Source: Xenoacremonium recifei (taxonomy: Eukaryota; Ascomycota; Sordariomycetes; Hypocreales; Nectriaceae). From it: a DNA stretch of 64,000 nt. Of this stretch, positions 1-11,990 are shown piece by piece (the stretch's first letter is position 1; each line of letters begins with the position of its first letter). The notes beneath the pieces are model-generated. The model was not told the DNA's origin. It worked only from the letters and a program-made list of their open reading frames with translations, and searched no databases. The stretch lies in assembly GCA_012184525.1 (NCBI GenBank), contig WOFQ01000003.1, positions 310,001 through 374,000 on the forward strand. The letters are read 5' to 3'. Both the position numbers and the translations under genes were made by a program.

Positions 1-314
1 TTGCCAGAGAGAAACGCTTCTGAAAAGACATCGTCCTTGACCAACCAACCAGAGATTGTGGAGTTGAGCCATGAGGCTGTGACGACCGACGTAGGGGACG
101 CGAGAACAGTCACCGGGAGCAGGTCCTTGACAGCGAAGTCTCCCTCGAGCTGGAATGCATTAAGCAATTGTAACCTCGGCTTACGCCCTCGTGATCATGA
201 AAATCGTACCTCTAGCTTGTCGGGAATGTAATAGGAAATGTTTCCAAGCCTGGCGACTGACGAGGTTAATCCCAACGCCGCAAAGGCAAACAAGAAGATG
301 TCGCAAGCCCGCAT
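1..314 (-). CDS. Secreted protein, N-terminal part (runs off the window)
   Basis: The reverse strand opens with MRACDIFLFAFAALG, a short positively charged start followed by a hydrophobic stretch ending near TSSVAR, which looks like a signal peptide. The frame runs to IPDKLE and then meets a GT-AG intron (about 135-198, GTACGA to TTCCAG). It continues in phase 0 through LEGDFAVKDLL to the window edge without a stop. About 83 residues are visible. I do not recognise the family. The only inference is that the product enters the secretory pathway. It is too short to be in a simple ORF list because the intron breaks the frame. Confidence 0.55.
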
Positions 315-1349
315 GATTGGTTTTTGTTATAGAATCCACTTAAGGAATCGTCTAAGGCAGCTTAGGATGTAATTGAGAAGAAGAATGAACGGCTTAAATA
401 GACCAAGCTACGGATAGAAAGCTTTCACTCCCGGGTCCGGATCGAAAGATAAACGCTGATTCGATTGGCTTGTGTCTATGGAACCCATGCTCGGCCGAGA
501 TAAGATGCTGCCACTGTGCAACCCAGTATCGCCAGTAGACAAGGGATTCAAATAGTGTCATTTAGCGCTGAACGCTTTGTAGAGTCCGCTGCGGATTGCA
601 GACTTCCGCACAGATATATATGTGAATCCGAACCTGGAGAGTTCTAGCAATCAAGATGTGTTATTGTATTTGCTAAATGTTTTGACATCTAATCTTAGGG
701 CGATAAGAGCATTGCGGAGCAAAGAGAGAGCTCTTTCTCTTCTTCTGAATGCTACTCCCGGTTTTGATCGTCAAGGCTGACAACTGCTCCAATCTTCGCT
801 CCCTTCATTGTTTTTGACCTCCAACATATACGTCCATCCATAGCCATCAGCATACTTGGAAGGGGCAATGATGGCAAGCGTATTAGCACTAGCGACGCCA
901 TAGCGATTCCTGTATTCGGCGGCACGTAATACTCCGGTGACTGTCCTCCAGAGCAACCAGGTCCGGTATCCTTAGGCAGAGGCCGGCTCTGACGAGTTCT
1001 CAATCCTTTACTACAGATTGAACAATCCGAGTTTTGATGCCACCGGGACGTTAGACAGCGACTGAATCTGCCGGAATATTCCCAGACGGACTGCTGATGA
1101 TTTCTACAAGCACATGGCCGGGTTCAAGGTTGAGCTTCTGGAGTAGGGGTCAAGCTCAGTCAACTTTCATAAGCGTGGCAACATTTGGTAGTTCATACCG
1201 TCGCCAGAACGTGCCAAATAAAGACAGATGTATCATCGTAGTCCTGTGCGGTAACCGAGCTAAGAGACCATCCTGTTTTCTACTTATAGAACGCATTTGA
1301 CTTCTTCCTCCCAAGGCAATCCGTAGGACAGGAAGAAACACCATCTTGT
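315..1349. other. Intergenic, no confident gene
   Basis: About 1 kb lies between the secreted-protein start and the end of the next regulator. A short reverse-strand stretch near 771-956 reads without stops and has a protein-like composition (ANTLAIIAPSKYADGYGW), but no start, splice sites or family could be supported. A near-palindrome AGAGAGAGCTCTTTCTCT sits around 722-739. Nothing else stands out. Confidence 0.4.
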
Positions 1350-3568
1350 TCACTCCGTATATATGTTGGCAAGATTTGCCAGTTCTAGAAAGGCATTTTG
1401 CATGTCGGCTTCCATAATCGGATCGTAGTAGGCAAAGCAATCCAAAGAAAACTGAGCACCGTAGTATTCATCGTGTACAGAATTGGCCTCCACTGGATCT
1501 ACCCGCGGCTGATAACTGTACGGAGCTTCTGATGAGGAGTTGCCATCATTCCTAGCTCCAGCCATCCGTGAAAGATCGACGGGCCCTGAGAAGTGAAGCG
1601 GTAACGCGCCAATAGTCCCCCATTTATTTGCCAATAGGCGAACGACAGTGATGCTTTTGTCAGCGCGCACCGGCCAGACCACCCGGAGCTGTTCAAGTAG
1701 CTTCATCCCGCCCGCAGCCAATAGGAACTTTGCCTCCGCAAGCCGGCTGAGCTGCTGGTAGCGTTCATGAGATGAACAAGACATGCGCTTAGAAGATGAT
1801 GTGCGATCACGGGATGTGCTGCGTCAAAGGAGTACATGTCGTGGTAGATGCGACAGAGACGAATGGATTCGGAAGCAGAAGCCGTGATAGAACGCAGAAC
1901 CAGGACAATACTTGTGGCGAATTCAGAGTCCCCATCGTTCTTAAGACGTGGTTCGATACGGAGGAACGGTGATATCATGATAAGGATGGCCATATGGTAC
2001 TGGAGGTGGAAGAGAATGACTGGCTTCGGGGCTTCATTCTTAATGTCGAGTTGACTAGACCGCGAACGGAAGAAGGCATTGAGCTGATCTAAAGTTGACA
2101 CCAGCAAACTAATTTGTCGAGCTTTGGGCAGAGACTCAAATGAGCGAGCGCAGCTTTTGTGTAGGAAGAGTTAGTCAGGCACTGCCGCAAAGAGATCAAG
2201 TATAGAGAAGGGGGTCTTCTGGTGTCCTTACATTTGGTCCATCGCTGCATCATGGAGTACCACAGTTGACACTGCCAGGCAAAGGAGACGTCGGCCAAGT
2301 CCGCTGTAGGTGAGAGGATGCTCGCAAGATCCGGTACGTTGACTCTCCGCCAGGGGAGCGTACAGTTCCTCCCCAAGACTGTGATGGCAGACTTGTCCAC
2401 GAAATAAAACATCCAGAACGTACGGATTTCAGCTGCATTAGCCGCGCGTGATCGAGCAGTGCACTCGTCGACGGCCAGAACATGTAGTCGCAGGTGTACG
2501 CACAAACCGCTAGCCATGGATATGAACATCCATCCGAGATGGTCTCTACCTAGTGAGAGGCTACGGAAAGAGAGCATGCATAAGCCCTGAACCAAAGCCA
2601 GCGAGGGCTTTGCCCGGAAGGAGTCGAAGACCAATCGCTCTGCATAACGGGCAAAGTCTTCGCTGATCTGCGCCATGACGGGATCACGAGCGCCCAGGTA
2701 TGCTGCGCCAATAGCGAGGATGGCCGTGTGCATCAGTGCCAGGTCGATGGGTTGATAAGGGTAGCCTTGAAGAAAGTCTGCAGACCTGTATGCCGTAAAA
2801 TGATGCTCTCGGTTGATGCTTCGGAGGAAGACATCCGCTAACTTAACGAGCAGAGCTTGATCTTGGCAATGGCGATGAACACTGGGTGGTAGAGCATGAT
2901 CTCGCATGCCAATTTCCGTCTCCGCGCTATTGTTCTGCCTGAACTCGTAAGATATATCGTGCTTGTCACTCTGGATGATACTGGCACCATCTCCGAGGTT
3001 CGTCCGCCACATCATCACGCTGAGCTCTTCCATGGCCAATTGAGACCTGTCCTGGTCCACGGCCTCTGGTTTCTGGATAACGGGAATGAGAGTGCTGGGC
3101 CCAGCCGCCTTTGAAACCAGCGTTGTCTCGATGGGCAGAGTAAGGGTCGGCAAGTCAGCCGAATTTGTGCCCTTCTGTTTCTCATAACGGTCGACGACCT
3201 CCAGAAGCGCAGCCACTTGCTTTTCGAGGTTGTGTACGTAGTCCTCGTCCCAATACTTTCGCCTATAAGGAGCTCCTTGGTTAGCAAGAAACAAACTGGT
3301 CTTACTGCACTAAGATAGACCCCCTGGGTCTGTCTATCGACTCACTTTTTTGGACTTTGTTCAGGCCCATACGAGCAGGGCTTGACCAGGCGCTGGCATA
3401 AGGAACACTGGGGCTTTGCACCATCACACTATAATGAGAACCAAGCCGTTCATATTAGCCCACAATTCCGATCTCTCAATGGACGCCCTAGATCGAATCG
3501 TTTCTCACCTTTCGCTTGCCGGCCCGGCATTGCTCGCAGGCAAAGGGACCGCCGCGTGAAGGAGCCAT
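1350..3568 (-). CDS. Zn2Cys6 transcription factor, with an apparent frameshift
   Basis: Nuclear DNA-binding regulator. The zinc cluster CEQCRAGKRK-CDGAKPQCSLC is split by an intron after RKRK, and a second intron separates it from a linker and coiled coil (HNLEKQVAALLEVVDRYEKQ). A fungal-specific middle homology region follows (residues about 150-500), with the family-typical HHLLSACLVHLMNATS. A third intron near 2153-2231 is inferred. At about 1703-1715 the frame ends in a stop right after YWLRAG, while the expected continuation MKLLEQLRVVWPVRA reads in the next frame with no splice sites between. So one base appears to be missing in a G-rich run: either a real inactivating frameshift or a sequence error. 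It sits tail-on to the sugar permease gene and may have regulated the neighbouring sugar genes (inference). Confidence 0.75.
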
Positions 3569-4124
3569 GGCTCTCCGGTCGAATTTGCTTATTCTCCTTC
3601 TATTGTACGGAGTACTCGGCGGGTTTTTCCAAGTCAAATATACAGGATAAGGGAGCCAGTCTTAATAGATACGATAGTCTGATGATGATGCATGACCAAG
3701 AGGGGCAGGAGACAGTTGTGCAATCATGAAGCTCGACGAAGAGGTTATCTTTGCGGAGGTGATGCTTCCGCATGCCCCACATCGTTGAGTGTCTCTATTA
3801 GGCCGAGGGTCTAGGTTGGTCACTAAGCCCAACCCAGCCACAGTAAGGAACCCTTGACTCGACAAAACTGAATGACAGACATAATCAACAAGACATTGTT
3901 GAATAAAATATGAATTTGCTCATCTTTAAGGTGCTTATGATATACTAGAAGTCAGAGATACGGTTAATAACTTCATCCCTGAAAATACTGTTCTCTTTGG
4001 GCACATTCTTTGGCCAACCAGAACGAATCTCCTCCAAGATGCCTACTGTTTATTGTTTTTGTCACTGAAGTACCCTGATCGAGACTTTAATATTGTGAGA
4101 GCCTGGATAGCTGCAAGCCAAGAC
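3569..4124. promoter_or_regulatory. Upstream region of the regulator, 3' flank of the sugar permease
   Basis: This 556-bp stretch is the presumed promoter of the leftward Zn2Cys6 gene and the 3' region of the permease gene. It has AT-rich stretches near 3880-3960. No distinct repeat or operator was recognised. Confidence 0.35.
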
Positions 4125-5909
4125 TCAATTTACTTCGTAATGATTGAAAACGTCTGGATCAGTGCGTTTGAAATGCCGAGCGGGTATCTCCTTTGCAAAA
4201 AGCACGTCTAGCTGTTCATACGAACGATCCTTTGTCTCGGGAAGCCTGAAGAAAGCCCAAATCAACACAAGAAAAGAGGTGCCGCCCCAGAAGAAACCTT
4301 GTAATACAGTCAGATTCTTATCACCAACAGCCAGTGATCGTGAGTAAGTGTCTTACCAGTGTAGCCAGATAGGTTCCAAGCAGTAGGATTGATGAAGTAT
4401 GACTGGAGCACCCCAGAGACAACATTTACGACATAATACGCATTTCGCGCCAGGCAGATAGTCTTCTGTCGTAATCGAGTTGAGCCCACTTCGGCTGGTA
4501 ATGCCCAACCCAGTTGGCCTACAGAAAGCTGAAAGACAAATGTCCAAAATAAACAAAGGGCGGACTGAGCGTAGCCAATCGAGGAGTTAGTGCTCCATAC
4601 TTGAAGAATGCCGATAGTCATCAAGCTGATAGTCATAACCGCCATTCCCACGAGATAAGTTGTTCTGCGGCCAAATCGGGGCATAATGAAAAACCAGTTC
4701 AACAACGTGCCGACGAGAGCCAATCCAGTTCCACCAAGATTGAGAGAGTAGGTAGTTTCCGTTTTAAGTCCGACTTGTTCAAAAAAGTATGATGAGTTAT
4801 CTATCAAGAGTCAACATCGGCTCTGTCGTGGCCAAACGTGTTCCATCTTCGTTGGACTTACAAGCGAAATTTGAACCCGAAAGTGGCTGTCCGATAAAAC
4901 ACATACATGCAATCTCAGTGCGTCTTAGTTCAAAACGCTTGAGACAGTCCCAGTATGAAGTGCCGACTTGCAGTTGCTCCTCCAGGTTATTTGTGTAAAT
5001 GATGACTGCTAGGGTTTGCTTTGGGTCGATACCCGCAAACTTTCGTTGTAGACGACGCAGGGCCTTCTCTGCCGACTCGAGTCGGCCTTGTCGAACCTCA
5101 TGCCAGGGGCTAGGAGGAGCCATTGCGACAAGTGGGATGAGGAAGATTGGCCACATCCACTGAAGCGCAAACGGAATCCTGAAAGCCCACTCGTCGGGCC
5201 GACCCTGAAGTCCTCTCAAAACCCCAGCAGCAATCAGCTGCCCGATAATGAAGCACATGTTTGTGAAGCTGGTGAAATAGACTCTAAGAGCCATAGGAAG
5301 GCATTCGGATGCATATGCTGGAGCCACGGTAGCGAAGATACCCCATGGCATACCAGCAAGGATCTGTCCTACACAGAGGACAGGGAGACTCGGGGCGAAG
5401 AAGGTGATGAAGATAAAGGCAGATAATAGGCACAGACTTCCAAGAAGAACCATTTTATGACCGAAGCGCTGAACCAAGTACCTACACTTTGTCAGTAAGC
5501 TGTTGAGGCTGCTAAGTCAAAAGACGAACCCGTTGAGAAGAGTGCCGAAGAAGGCCCCAACTCCAGAGGCATTGCTGAGCCCAGACTGCCAAGGCGCAGT
5601 TATCTGGTATCCAGTACTGCCAATACCGACGTATTTGCCGTACTTCAACTGGAACTGGGGATAAGCATAAAAGCTGGAGATGAGGATTTGGTCGTATCCC
5701 TCCATAATAACACAACACGAAATGACCATACACCAGAATATAGCCATGGGATAACTCTTCATCGCTTCCCAAGGTGTCATGTTGTGCTCCATGACTAAGC
5801 TTGCCTCGGCATTGAATGATATGGATTTGGAGGTCTGGTCGGCCGGTGCCGACTCGACCTTACCCTCGACATGTTGAGCAGAGTCTTCTTCTTTCTGCGT
5901 AACCGCCAT
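4125..5909 (-). CDS. MFS sugar permease, maltose/alpha-glucoside type
   Basis: Plasma-membrane sugar:proton symporter of the MFS sugar porter family. Four exons (5909-5530, 5481-4862, 4800-4357, 4297-4125) join in frame to about 538 residues, a normal length. Visible signatures are the first transmembrane region ending in MEGYDQILISSFYAYPQF, the domain-joining NGYLVQRFGHK, PAYASECLPMALR, LSGSNFAYNSSYFFEQ and the C-terminal PETKDRSYEQLDVLF. The Phe-Tyr-Ala-Tyr-Pro segment after TM1 is typical of fungal maltose permeases. The start at MAVTQKEED was chosen over an upstream Met because the extra N-terminus looks non-coding. It is divergent from the GH36 gene across a 753-bp promoter, so uptake of the GH36 substrate (raffinose- or galactinol-like sugars) is a reasonable inference. 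Substrate is not proven. Confidence 0.9.
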
Positions 5910-6662
5910 GTTGCTGGGCCAGCACCAGGTCGTGATGCTCGTCAAATGATGATCGTTAAATAGCCCCAAGATGGGTATCAAATTATTTGACAATGCAGAT
6001 CCTTGGAAGTCGTGGGTTTCTGCGCGGGTATGCATGCTTTTATAATCGCGCCCTCGGGGCTCCTTTACCAGGGCACCTTTCAACCCCATGGGGCGACTCC
6101 CCGTGGGGACTCAACCCTTCGACAAGAATGAAGCACCCGTTTCGTGGGCAGGATTCGGTTCTCCTGCTCTAACATTATCTCTAACCGCAACGCCTTTCCC
6201 ATTGGGGATAATCTCGGGGTCCTGACCCATCTCTAACAAGCAAGCCAGTCATCTGAAGGATCAAGGTGGGGGAGAAGTGAACCGACTAATGATTCTGGTT
6301 GCTCCCAGCAAGTCAGCCCCCGCCAGACCATGCGCTTTGGGGCATGTTTCGGACGCAGATGTCCGCTCGTGCTTTGTACGGGATAGAAAATGACGCTCTC
6401 GCGTGGAGCAATCGAAACCAAGCAGAGAACCTAGCCAAGAGAGTTAATAATGCCAGCTCACAGAAAGTTTACTTCATTAGCACAAACCGCGTTAGTCTTT
6501 TGCAAGCGAATCCTCAGAACAATTGATCCTGCTTCAATATTGCCCTTTTCTTCATCTCGGATATTATCGCTAAGGTCTTCATATTTACCATTTTTCTGTT
6601 GGCGTGAACCTTCTAGCTTGATATCGTTTCTACTACACACGTAGTCTTCACTATCGCCTATC
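5910..6662. promoter_or_regulatory. Divergent promoter of the sugar permease and GH36 genes
   Basis: A shared 753-bp intergenic region. It contains CGGACGCAGATGTCCG at 6350-6365, a perfect 5-bp inverted repeat around 6 bp (CGG-N10-CCG), the layout bound by many Zn2Cys6 dimers. It also has two CCCC-N2-GGGG elements (6084-6093 and 6099-6108). The second includes GTGGGG, which fits the CreA consensus SYGGRG. Carbon catabolite repression plus a pathway-specific activator is the likely logic (inference). Confidence 0.55.
6350..6365. promoter_or_regulatory. Palindromic CGG-N10-CCG site
   Basis: Arms CGGAC and GTCCG flank GCAGAT. Two regulators in this cluster carry Zn2Cys6 domains that typically recognise paired CGG triplets, so this is a candidate operator. 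Binding is inferred only from the arrangement. Confidence 0.45.
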
Positions 6663-9334
6663 ATGGCAGGGGCGTTTCCGAACCTGCTATGCCATCCACC
6701 ACTTGAGCAGCTGTCCATTCTTCCCGCGGGGCAAGATGAAGTAATAACACTCTCACGTAGCAAAAAAGGCTATTGCTAATATCTTGAGCACAGATTCCGT
6801 TCGTCGTTGATATCAAATGGAGCATCACTCGGACGAAATACCCCTTCCAAGTGCGCGTATGTACTGCAGAGAGCGGATCTCAACAGCATCCTAGCGTCTG
6901 GCAATCCTTCGCTCTCTCGAAATCCACGCTTCCAACAATTTCTTTCTGCGAAAATGATAAACTATACTCCCAGAACTTCGAGGGCACGATACCTAGACAT
7001 TCCCTGGCAGATTCTGTATCAACACATCACGTTTTCACAGTCAAGTACCGGATCGCCAATGACACAGCGTGGCAATGGATCTTAACCCCGGCCGGGATAC
7101 AAAAAGGCGAAATAATATTCCAGACCACCTTATCTACGTATGCTGGTGTCGATTCGTTGGTTGCCCTGGAGCCAGGTTGGCAGGTGGCCAAGATCAATAA
7201 CGTGCACGAAAACGCATCACTCTTCAGTCTTTCTATACAATCTGCGGATGATTCAAGAACCCGAGTCCTTGGCAAGCCTCTCAACCAATCAAGATACTTT
7301 GCAGTCTCGCGAATAGAGCCACCATGGATAGCACCCCGACATGGAGATAGTTTCTTATACCTCGAAGAACAGACTATCTTAGTCTCAATACTGAGAGAGG
7401 ATGGCAATGTCGTTACCATAGCGGCTCCCACCCTTGGCGCTGCAGCCCGGTTTCTGCTGTCTAACGAACTTGGCCAACTTGTTGTTCATTCTCAAGGAGA
7501 TAGCTTTGCTAGGGAGCCCTGCAAAGTTATGTTGTGCATCGCCCCAGACCTAGAAACTTCATTCGACGCGATCATGGATCATGTTCGTTCGCTAGTAAAC
7601 GAATTGCCATGGGTAAAAGAAATGACTATGAAAGACGGCAAGCTTGACCAGCCTTCAACGTCACACCTTGAACCTTTACTGGATCATCTTGGCTTCTGTA
7701 CTTGGAATGCTCTAGGGCCGGATCTGAATGAACCGAAGATACTGGACGCACTCGAGGATCTGAGGACACACAATATCAACATATCCACTGTTCTGATTGA
7801 TGATAATTGGCAAACTCTAGGGCCTACCGCGCTTGACTACGATGAACCTCAGTTTCGAGGGTTTGCCGATTTCAAGGCGAACGCGGAGTTCTCACATGGT
7901 TTGGATGGATTGCTCAATCAAATCAAGGCCGAAAACCCAAACATCGCAAATGTCGGTGTTTGGCACGCATTGATGGGATATTGGGGTGCGCTAGCAAATG
8001 AAGGCTGGATAAACGACAACTATCAGACTGTCGATGTTGACGGCAAAATGTACTATGCCGTTCCCACGAAACTGAGATCAGTGTCTGCGGCAGACCTCGA
8101 CAGATTCTATGACGACTTTTACGCCTATCTGAAATCATGCGGCATCGGATTTGTGAAAACAGATGTTCAATGTCTGATTAACAGCCTCCAAGACCGCTCT
8201 GACAGGGCCTCTCTCATTCCGAAATACCAATCATCCTGGATTCTGGCTCACTCGAGACGATTAGGAGGAAAAGCCATTAGTTGTATGTCACAGATACCAG
8301 AACTGTTGTGGCAAGGTCTTCTGCAAAACCAGACTGCTCCAGTGATATTTCGAAACAGCGACGACTATTTCCCAGAGATCCCCAGCAGCCACATGTGGCA
8401 TATCTGGACAAACGCTCACAACACCCTCTTTACTCAGCACTTAAATGCAGTTCTGGACTGGGACATGTTCCAAACCTCGCATGAGTACGGGCCCATTCAT
8501 GCCGCTTCACGCTGCCTATCTGGAGGGCCAATCTTTTTCACTGATACACCGGGACACCATAATCTGCAGCTCCTTGACCAAGTTGTAGCACCGAGCCCCG
8601 ACCGTGGACTAGCTACGGTTCTTCGTCCCACAACTTGTGCAAAAACTCCGCGGGCCTTTGATCGCTATCAAGAATCAGGAGTTCTGAAGATAGTGACTGA
8701 GACAGCTACGGGAACAAAATTGATGGGAATTTTCAACACCCGTTCTACTAGTGTTGCTTCACTAGTTTCGTTGTCGGAGTTCTCGTTAATAGGAACATTA
8801 GAATTAGACCCGAAAGTTGAGTCAGTCCTCTTTTCTCACCAAAGTCAGACGATTCGTGGTCCTTTTCGGATGTCGAGCGACCCAAGCATAAGCAAGGGTC
8901 CATCTAGTCTCATCGAAGTGAACCTGGAGGTCAAGAGCTTCGAGATTCTTTCCGCTCACCCAACCCACCGGGCCTTTTTCGACGACAAGGAATGCTTGGT
9001 GGCCGTGTTAGGGTTGATGGGGAAATTCACTGGTGCAGCTGCGATTTGCTCAATTGATGTCGCATCGAGCCAAACCGGAATCTATTTGTCAATTGTGCTA
9101 AAGGCTCTCGGGAAACTATCCGTTTGGTTCTCTGACATACGACTTGCCAAACAGCATATCAAGGCTAAACTAGGTGGAGAGGAGTTGTCGCAACATATTA
9201 TCAATGTCAGCGAAACTACGCACGGTGGGCGGACGTCTAGGATCGTAATATTAGACCTTCTTGATGGATGGATGCAAAAGGAAAGAGATACAAGCTGTCG
9301 AGAGGTTTTGGTAGAACTCGCTTTAGAGCCTTGA
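6663..9334 (+). CDS. GH36 raffinose synthase / alpha-galactosidase-like protein
   Basis: Glycoside hydrolase family 36 protein of the seed-imbibition/raffinose-synthase type, acting on alpha-galactosides. A 26-codon first exon (MAGAFPNLLCHPPLEQL) is joined through a 53-nt intron (6741-6793, with branch site GCTAAT) to a long exon opening IPFVVDIKWS, giving 872 residues. This start restores the usual N-terminal beta-domain (YPFQVRVCTAES). Catalytic-barrel signatures are LGFCTWNALG, the IDDNW turn, the probable nucleophile Asp in FVKTDVQ, and the probable acid/base Asp in SGGPIFFTDTPG. No signal peptide is visible, so the enzyme is probably intracellular. That fits with the divergent permease importing intact oligosaccharide. 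Whether it hydrolyses or transfers galactose cannot be told from sequence. Confidence 0.9.
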
Positions 9335-9619
9335 ACGCGGCCCAATTCTAGCCTAGGATCAGACGTTTGGAAAAGCATGTCTTTACAAACATTGCCTCTT
9401 GTAGAACCTTTTTCTTTGTTATTGCCAGCATGTAATGTAGACCGTTGAAATTGATCGACCGCAAGACCGAGTTCTCAATACCCTTAAAAAGCTGCCGCAA
9501 GGTTGTTAACCAGATCTGTGGGGATTAAAGCCTCAGGCATCAGCATCCTCCCGGCCTTAAGTCCTAGAGTAGCACCATCTGCCCATTTCTCCTTCTTCAA
9601 CCCCAACAGGATCATCATC

Positions 9620-11380
9620 ATGGAGAGCCATCTGAACCCTCCTTCGCGAGCTTGCGACAACTGCCGTTTTCGAAAGACAAAGTGCGACCGAAAAGTCCCT
9701 TGTGGAGCCTGTTCAAGGAGTTTCATCCCTTGCAAAACCGCCCAGGCCCAGTCTCGTAATAAGGGAGCTAGAGGAGGCAATGGCCGAAGGTTGCGACAAC
9801 TCAGACTAGGGAAAACTGAGCCAGATGGCGATCCCTTTGAGGTTTACACACCAAGCACGTTCTCTTCATCTAAGATTGGGGTCAGTGATGGATGCAACGA
9901 TTGCTTGGACCATTCTCCTGAGCCCGCCTCGGATCCTGCGTCGTCGATATCCATCGGATCTCAGCTCAACAAAGCTGCAAGCCCCATACTCTCACACCTT
10001 CCGTATACTTCCGAGCCGCTTTCTACAGTACTGAGTGCCCATATTGAGGCTTTCGTGGCGTACATATTTCCAATAATGCCTGTCGTTGACACTGATGCGC
10101 TTTTAAATGACTCCTCGCGGCTAGATGAGCTCTCCCCAGTTAGGTATGCGTTAGTAACAGCGGTATGCGCGACGACACGGCTTCAGTTGAATCTTGACAA
10201 TGCTACTGCAACCGAAGGAGGATTCGCAACGACTATCCCACAAGAATCAGGGTTGGATAGCGAAATGCTTCTTTCATTCGCCGAGTACGCATGTAAACAA
10301 GTCGACTTTATTGGAGACCTCTCAGTGGACTGTGTTGTCCTTTCATATTTCATGTTCACAGTCTACGCGTCTCTTGAAAAACTACATCAGGCTTGGTTCT
10401 ACCTCAACCAGAGCATAACTCTGGCGGTCTCTCTCGGGTTGGATGTCGAAAGCACATACCAATGCCTCAAGGAAGCCGACCGAGATACCGGACGAGTTTG
10501 TTTCTGGATTTTATTCGTTACAGAGAGGTAGGTCAGCCAAGCTTCTTTCACACTCCTCTAACGGATGCAACAGAACCTTCGCGCTTCAGCATCGACGCCC
10601 TGTCAGACTTCGAAGCTCCATCATGAAACCTGATGTCATCAATTCGCAGCATCCAGTTGTCATGAATGACCTCTTAAATCACATTTCAGTGTTTGAGGTC
10701 CTCCCTCCTTCTCTTTACGAATGGCAGCCTCAGCCCAATTTCAGGCCTCCTCAAGGCATTGCGTTGGTCAAGCAGATCGACTCTAGCCTATGCAGAATCC
10801 AGAGCATTTCGATGATAGAGAGTCAGAAGTTTGATACTCTAATCACAAGACAATGGCTGCGCGTTACTATGTGGCGGCTAGTCTTTGGTGATAGATTGTC
10901 AATCTCAAGTGGAAATGGATCCTCTAAATTTTTACCCTTTTCAACGCCTGTCGATGTTGGCAGGAATATTATGGAAACCCTCTGCTCTGTTCACCAGAGC
11001 TCGATTGGCTGTCATGGGATTGCTATTGTAAGCCAACGATACTTAGAAAGCCTTTCCACTGAGAATATTAACTGACTTTCAATGTTTAGGAACAAAAGCT
11101 TTACGACATTGGAACGAGTTTAGCCGACAGCATGTTCTCACCCTCGACCAGTTCATCTTCTTTAGAAGTCAGCCCTCGGGACCTTCTTTGTGCGGTTGTG
11201 AAATCCTTGACCAACACACGCAGCGGCAAGTCGCATCTGCTGCCAAAGCTCCTGGAATATTCGGAATTCACACTCAGCCATGGTGATCCAACGGCATGCA
11301 TCAGTGTTACACCTGAAGTTACCTCACCGGAGTCTTGCACCGAGCAGAATGACGCAACTGTATTGGGTCACGAAGTATGA
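9620..11380 (+). CDS. Zn2Cys6 transcription factor next to GH36
   Basis: Nuclear regulator. The zinc cluster CDNCRFRKTKCDRKVPCGAC begins 11 residues after the start MESHLNPPSRA. It is followed by a basic linker, then a fungal-specific middle homology region with EAFVAYIFPIMPVVD and GRVCFWILFVTER. Two introns are predicted: after VTER (about 10529-10575, then TFALQHRRPVRL) and after GIAI (about 11030-11090, GTAAGC to TTTAG, then EQKLYDIG). It lies 285 bp downstream of the GH36 gene on the same strand, so it is the best candidate for the pathway-specific activator. The upstream in-frame ORF extension looks non-coding. Confidence 0.85.
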
Positions 11381-11990
11381 AGTAGTCTAGATGAGATCGT
11401 GGGCTTAGTGAAGATTAATAACTTCCACCATCAGTAGGATAATTACTTAAACACACTCATTAAATGCATAGAGAACGTAGACAGCCCAGCAAAGTCATCT
11501 TGAGCCCTATCTCGCTCTGTAATATGCTGTGGGCGATCTGAATCATAGCTCGCGGTTTTCAGATATTTCAACGTCCCCGCTCAATTGCGTGGCAATAGAA
11601 CTGCCTTATTTTAGAATCGCTAAGAATTCTTGTAGGGAAAAAGTAGAAAGAAAGCTCGGAGAACCTCTGCGGTGAATTGTTTCAAAGCACGAGAGGCTAT
11701 TCCCACTTATTGACCACCAACGGCCACTGAAAAGCCGCTCATTGCCCTGGCTTCATCCCTGGCGATCACCAGATCCCGCTTTTCACGGCCGCCGCTAACT
11801 TATTGAGGTATAACCTCTCATCGGACTCCGAGGGGCTTACCTCGAGGCGATGGATATTGACAACAAAAGAGCAGTGAGCAGAAGACATAAAAGGTGTGAA
11901 TAGTCCGTCTCCGTAGCAGTGGCTTGACAATACCATCAAGAGAGTATATTCTTCTCTGTAATCCATTTTGCTACATATTATCAATTAACC
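11381..11990. promoter_or_regulatory. Promoter region of the DHA1 transporter
   Basis: A 610-bp non-coding stretch upstream of the drug transporter. No repeat or recognised operator was seen. Confidence 0.3.

Noticed and set aside
771..956. Protein-like reverse frame with ANTLAIIAPSKYADGYGW
   Set aside because: No start, splice sites or upstream coding sequence could be joined, and two overlapping frames are open. Not enough for a gene call.
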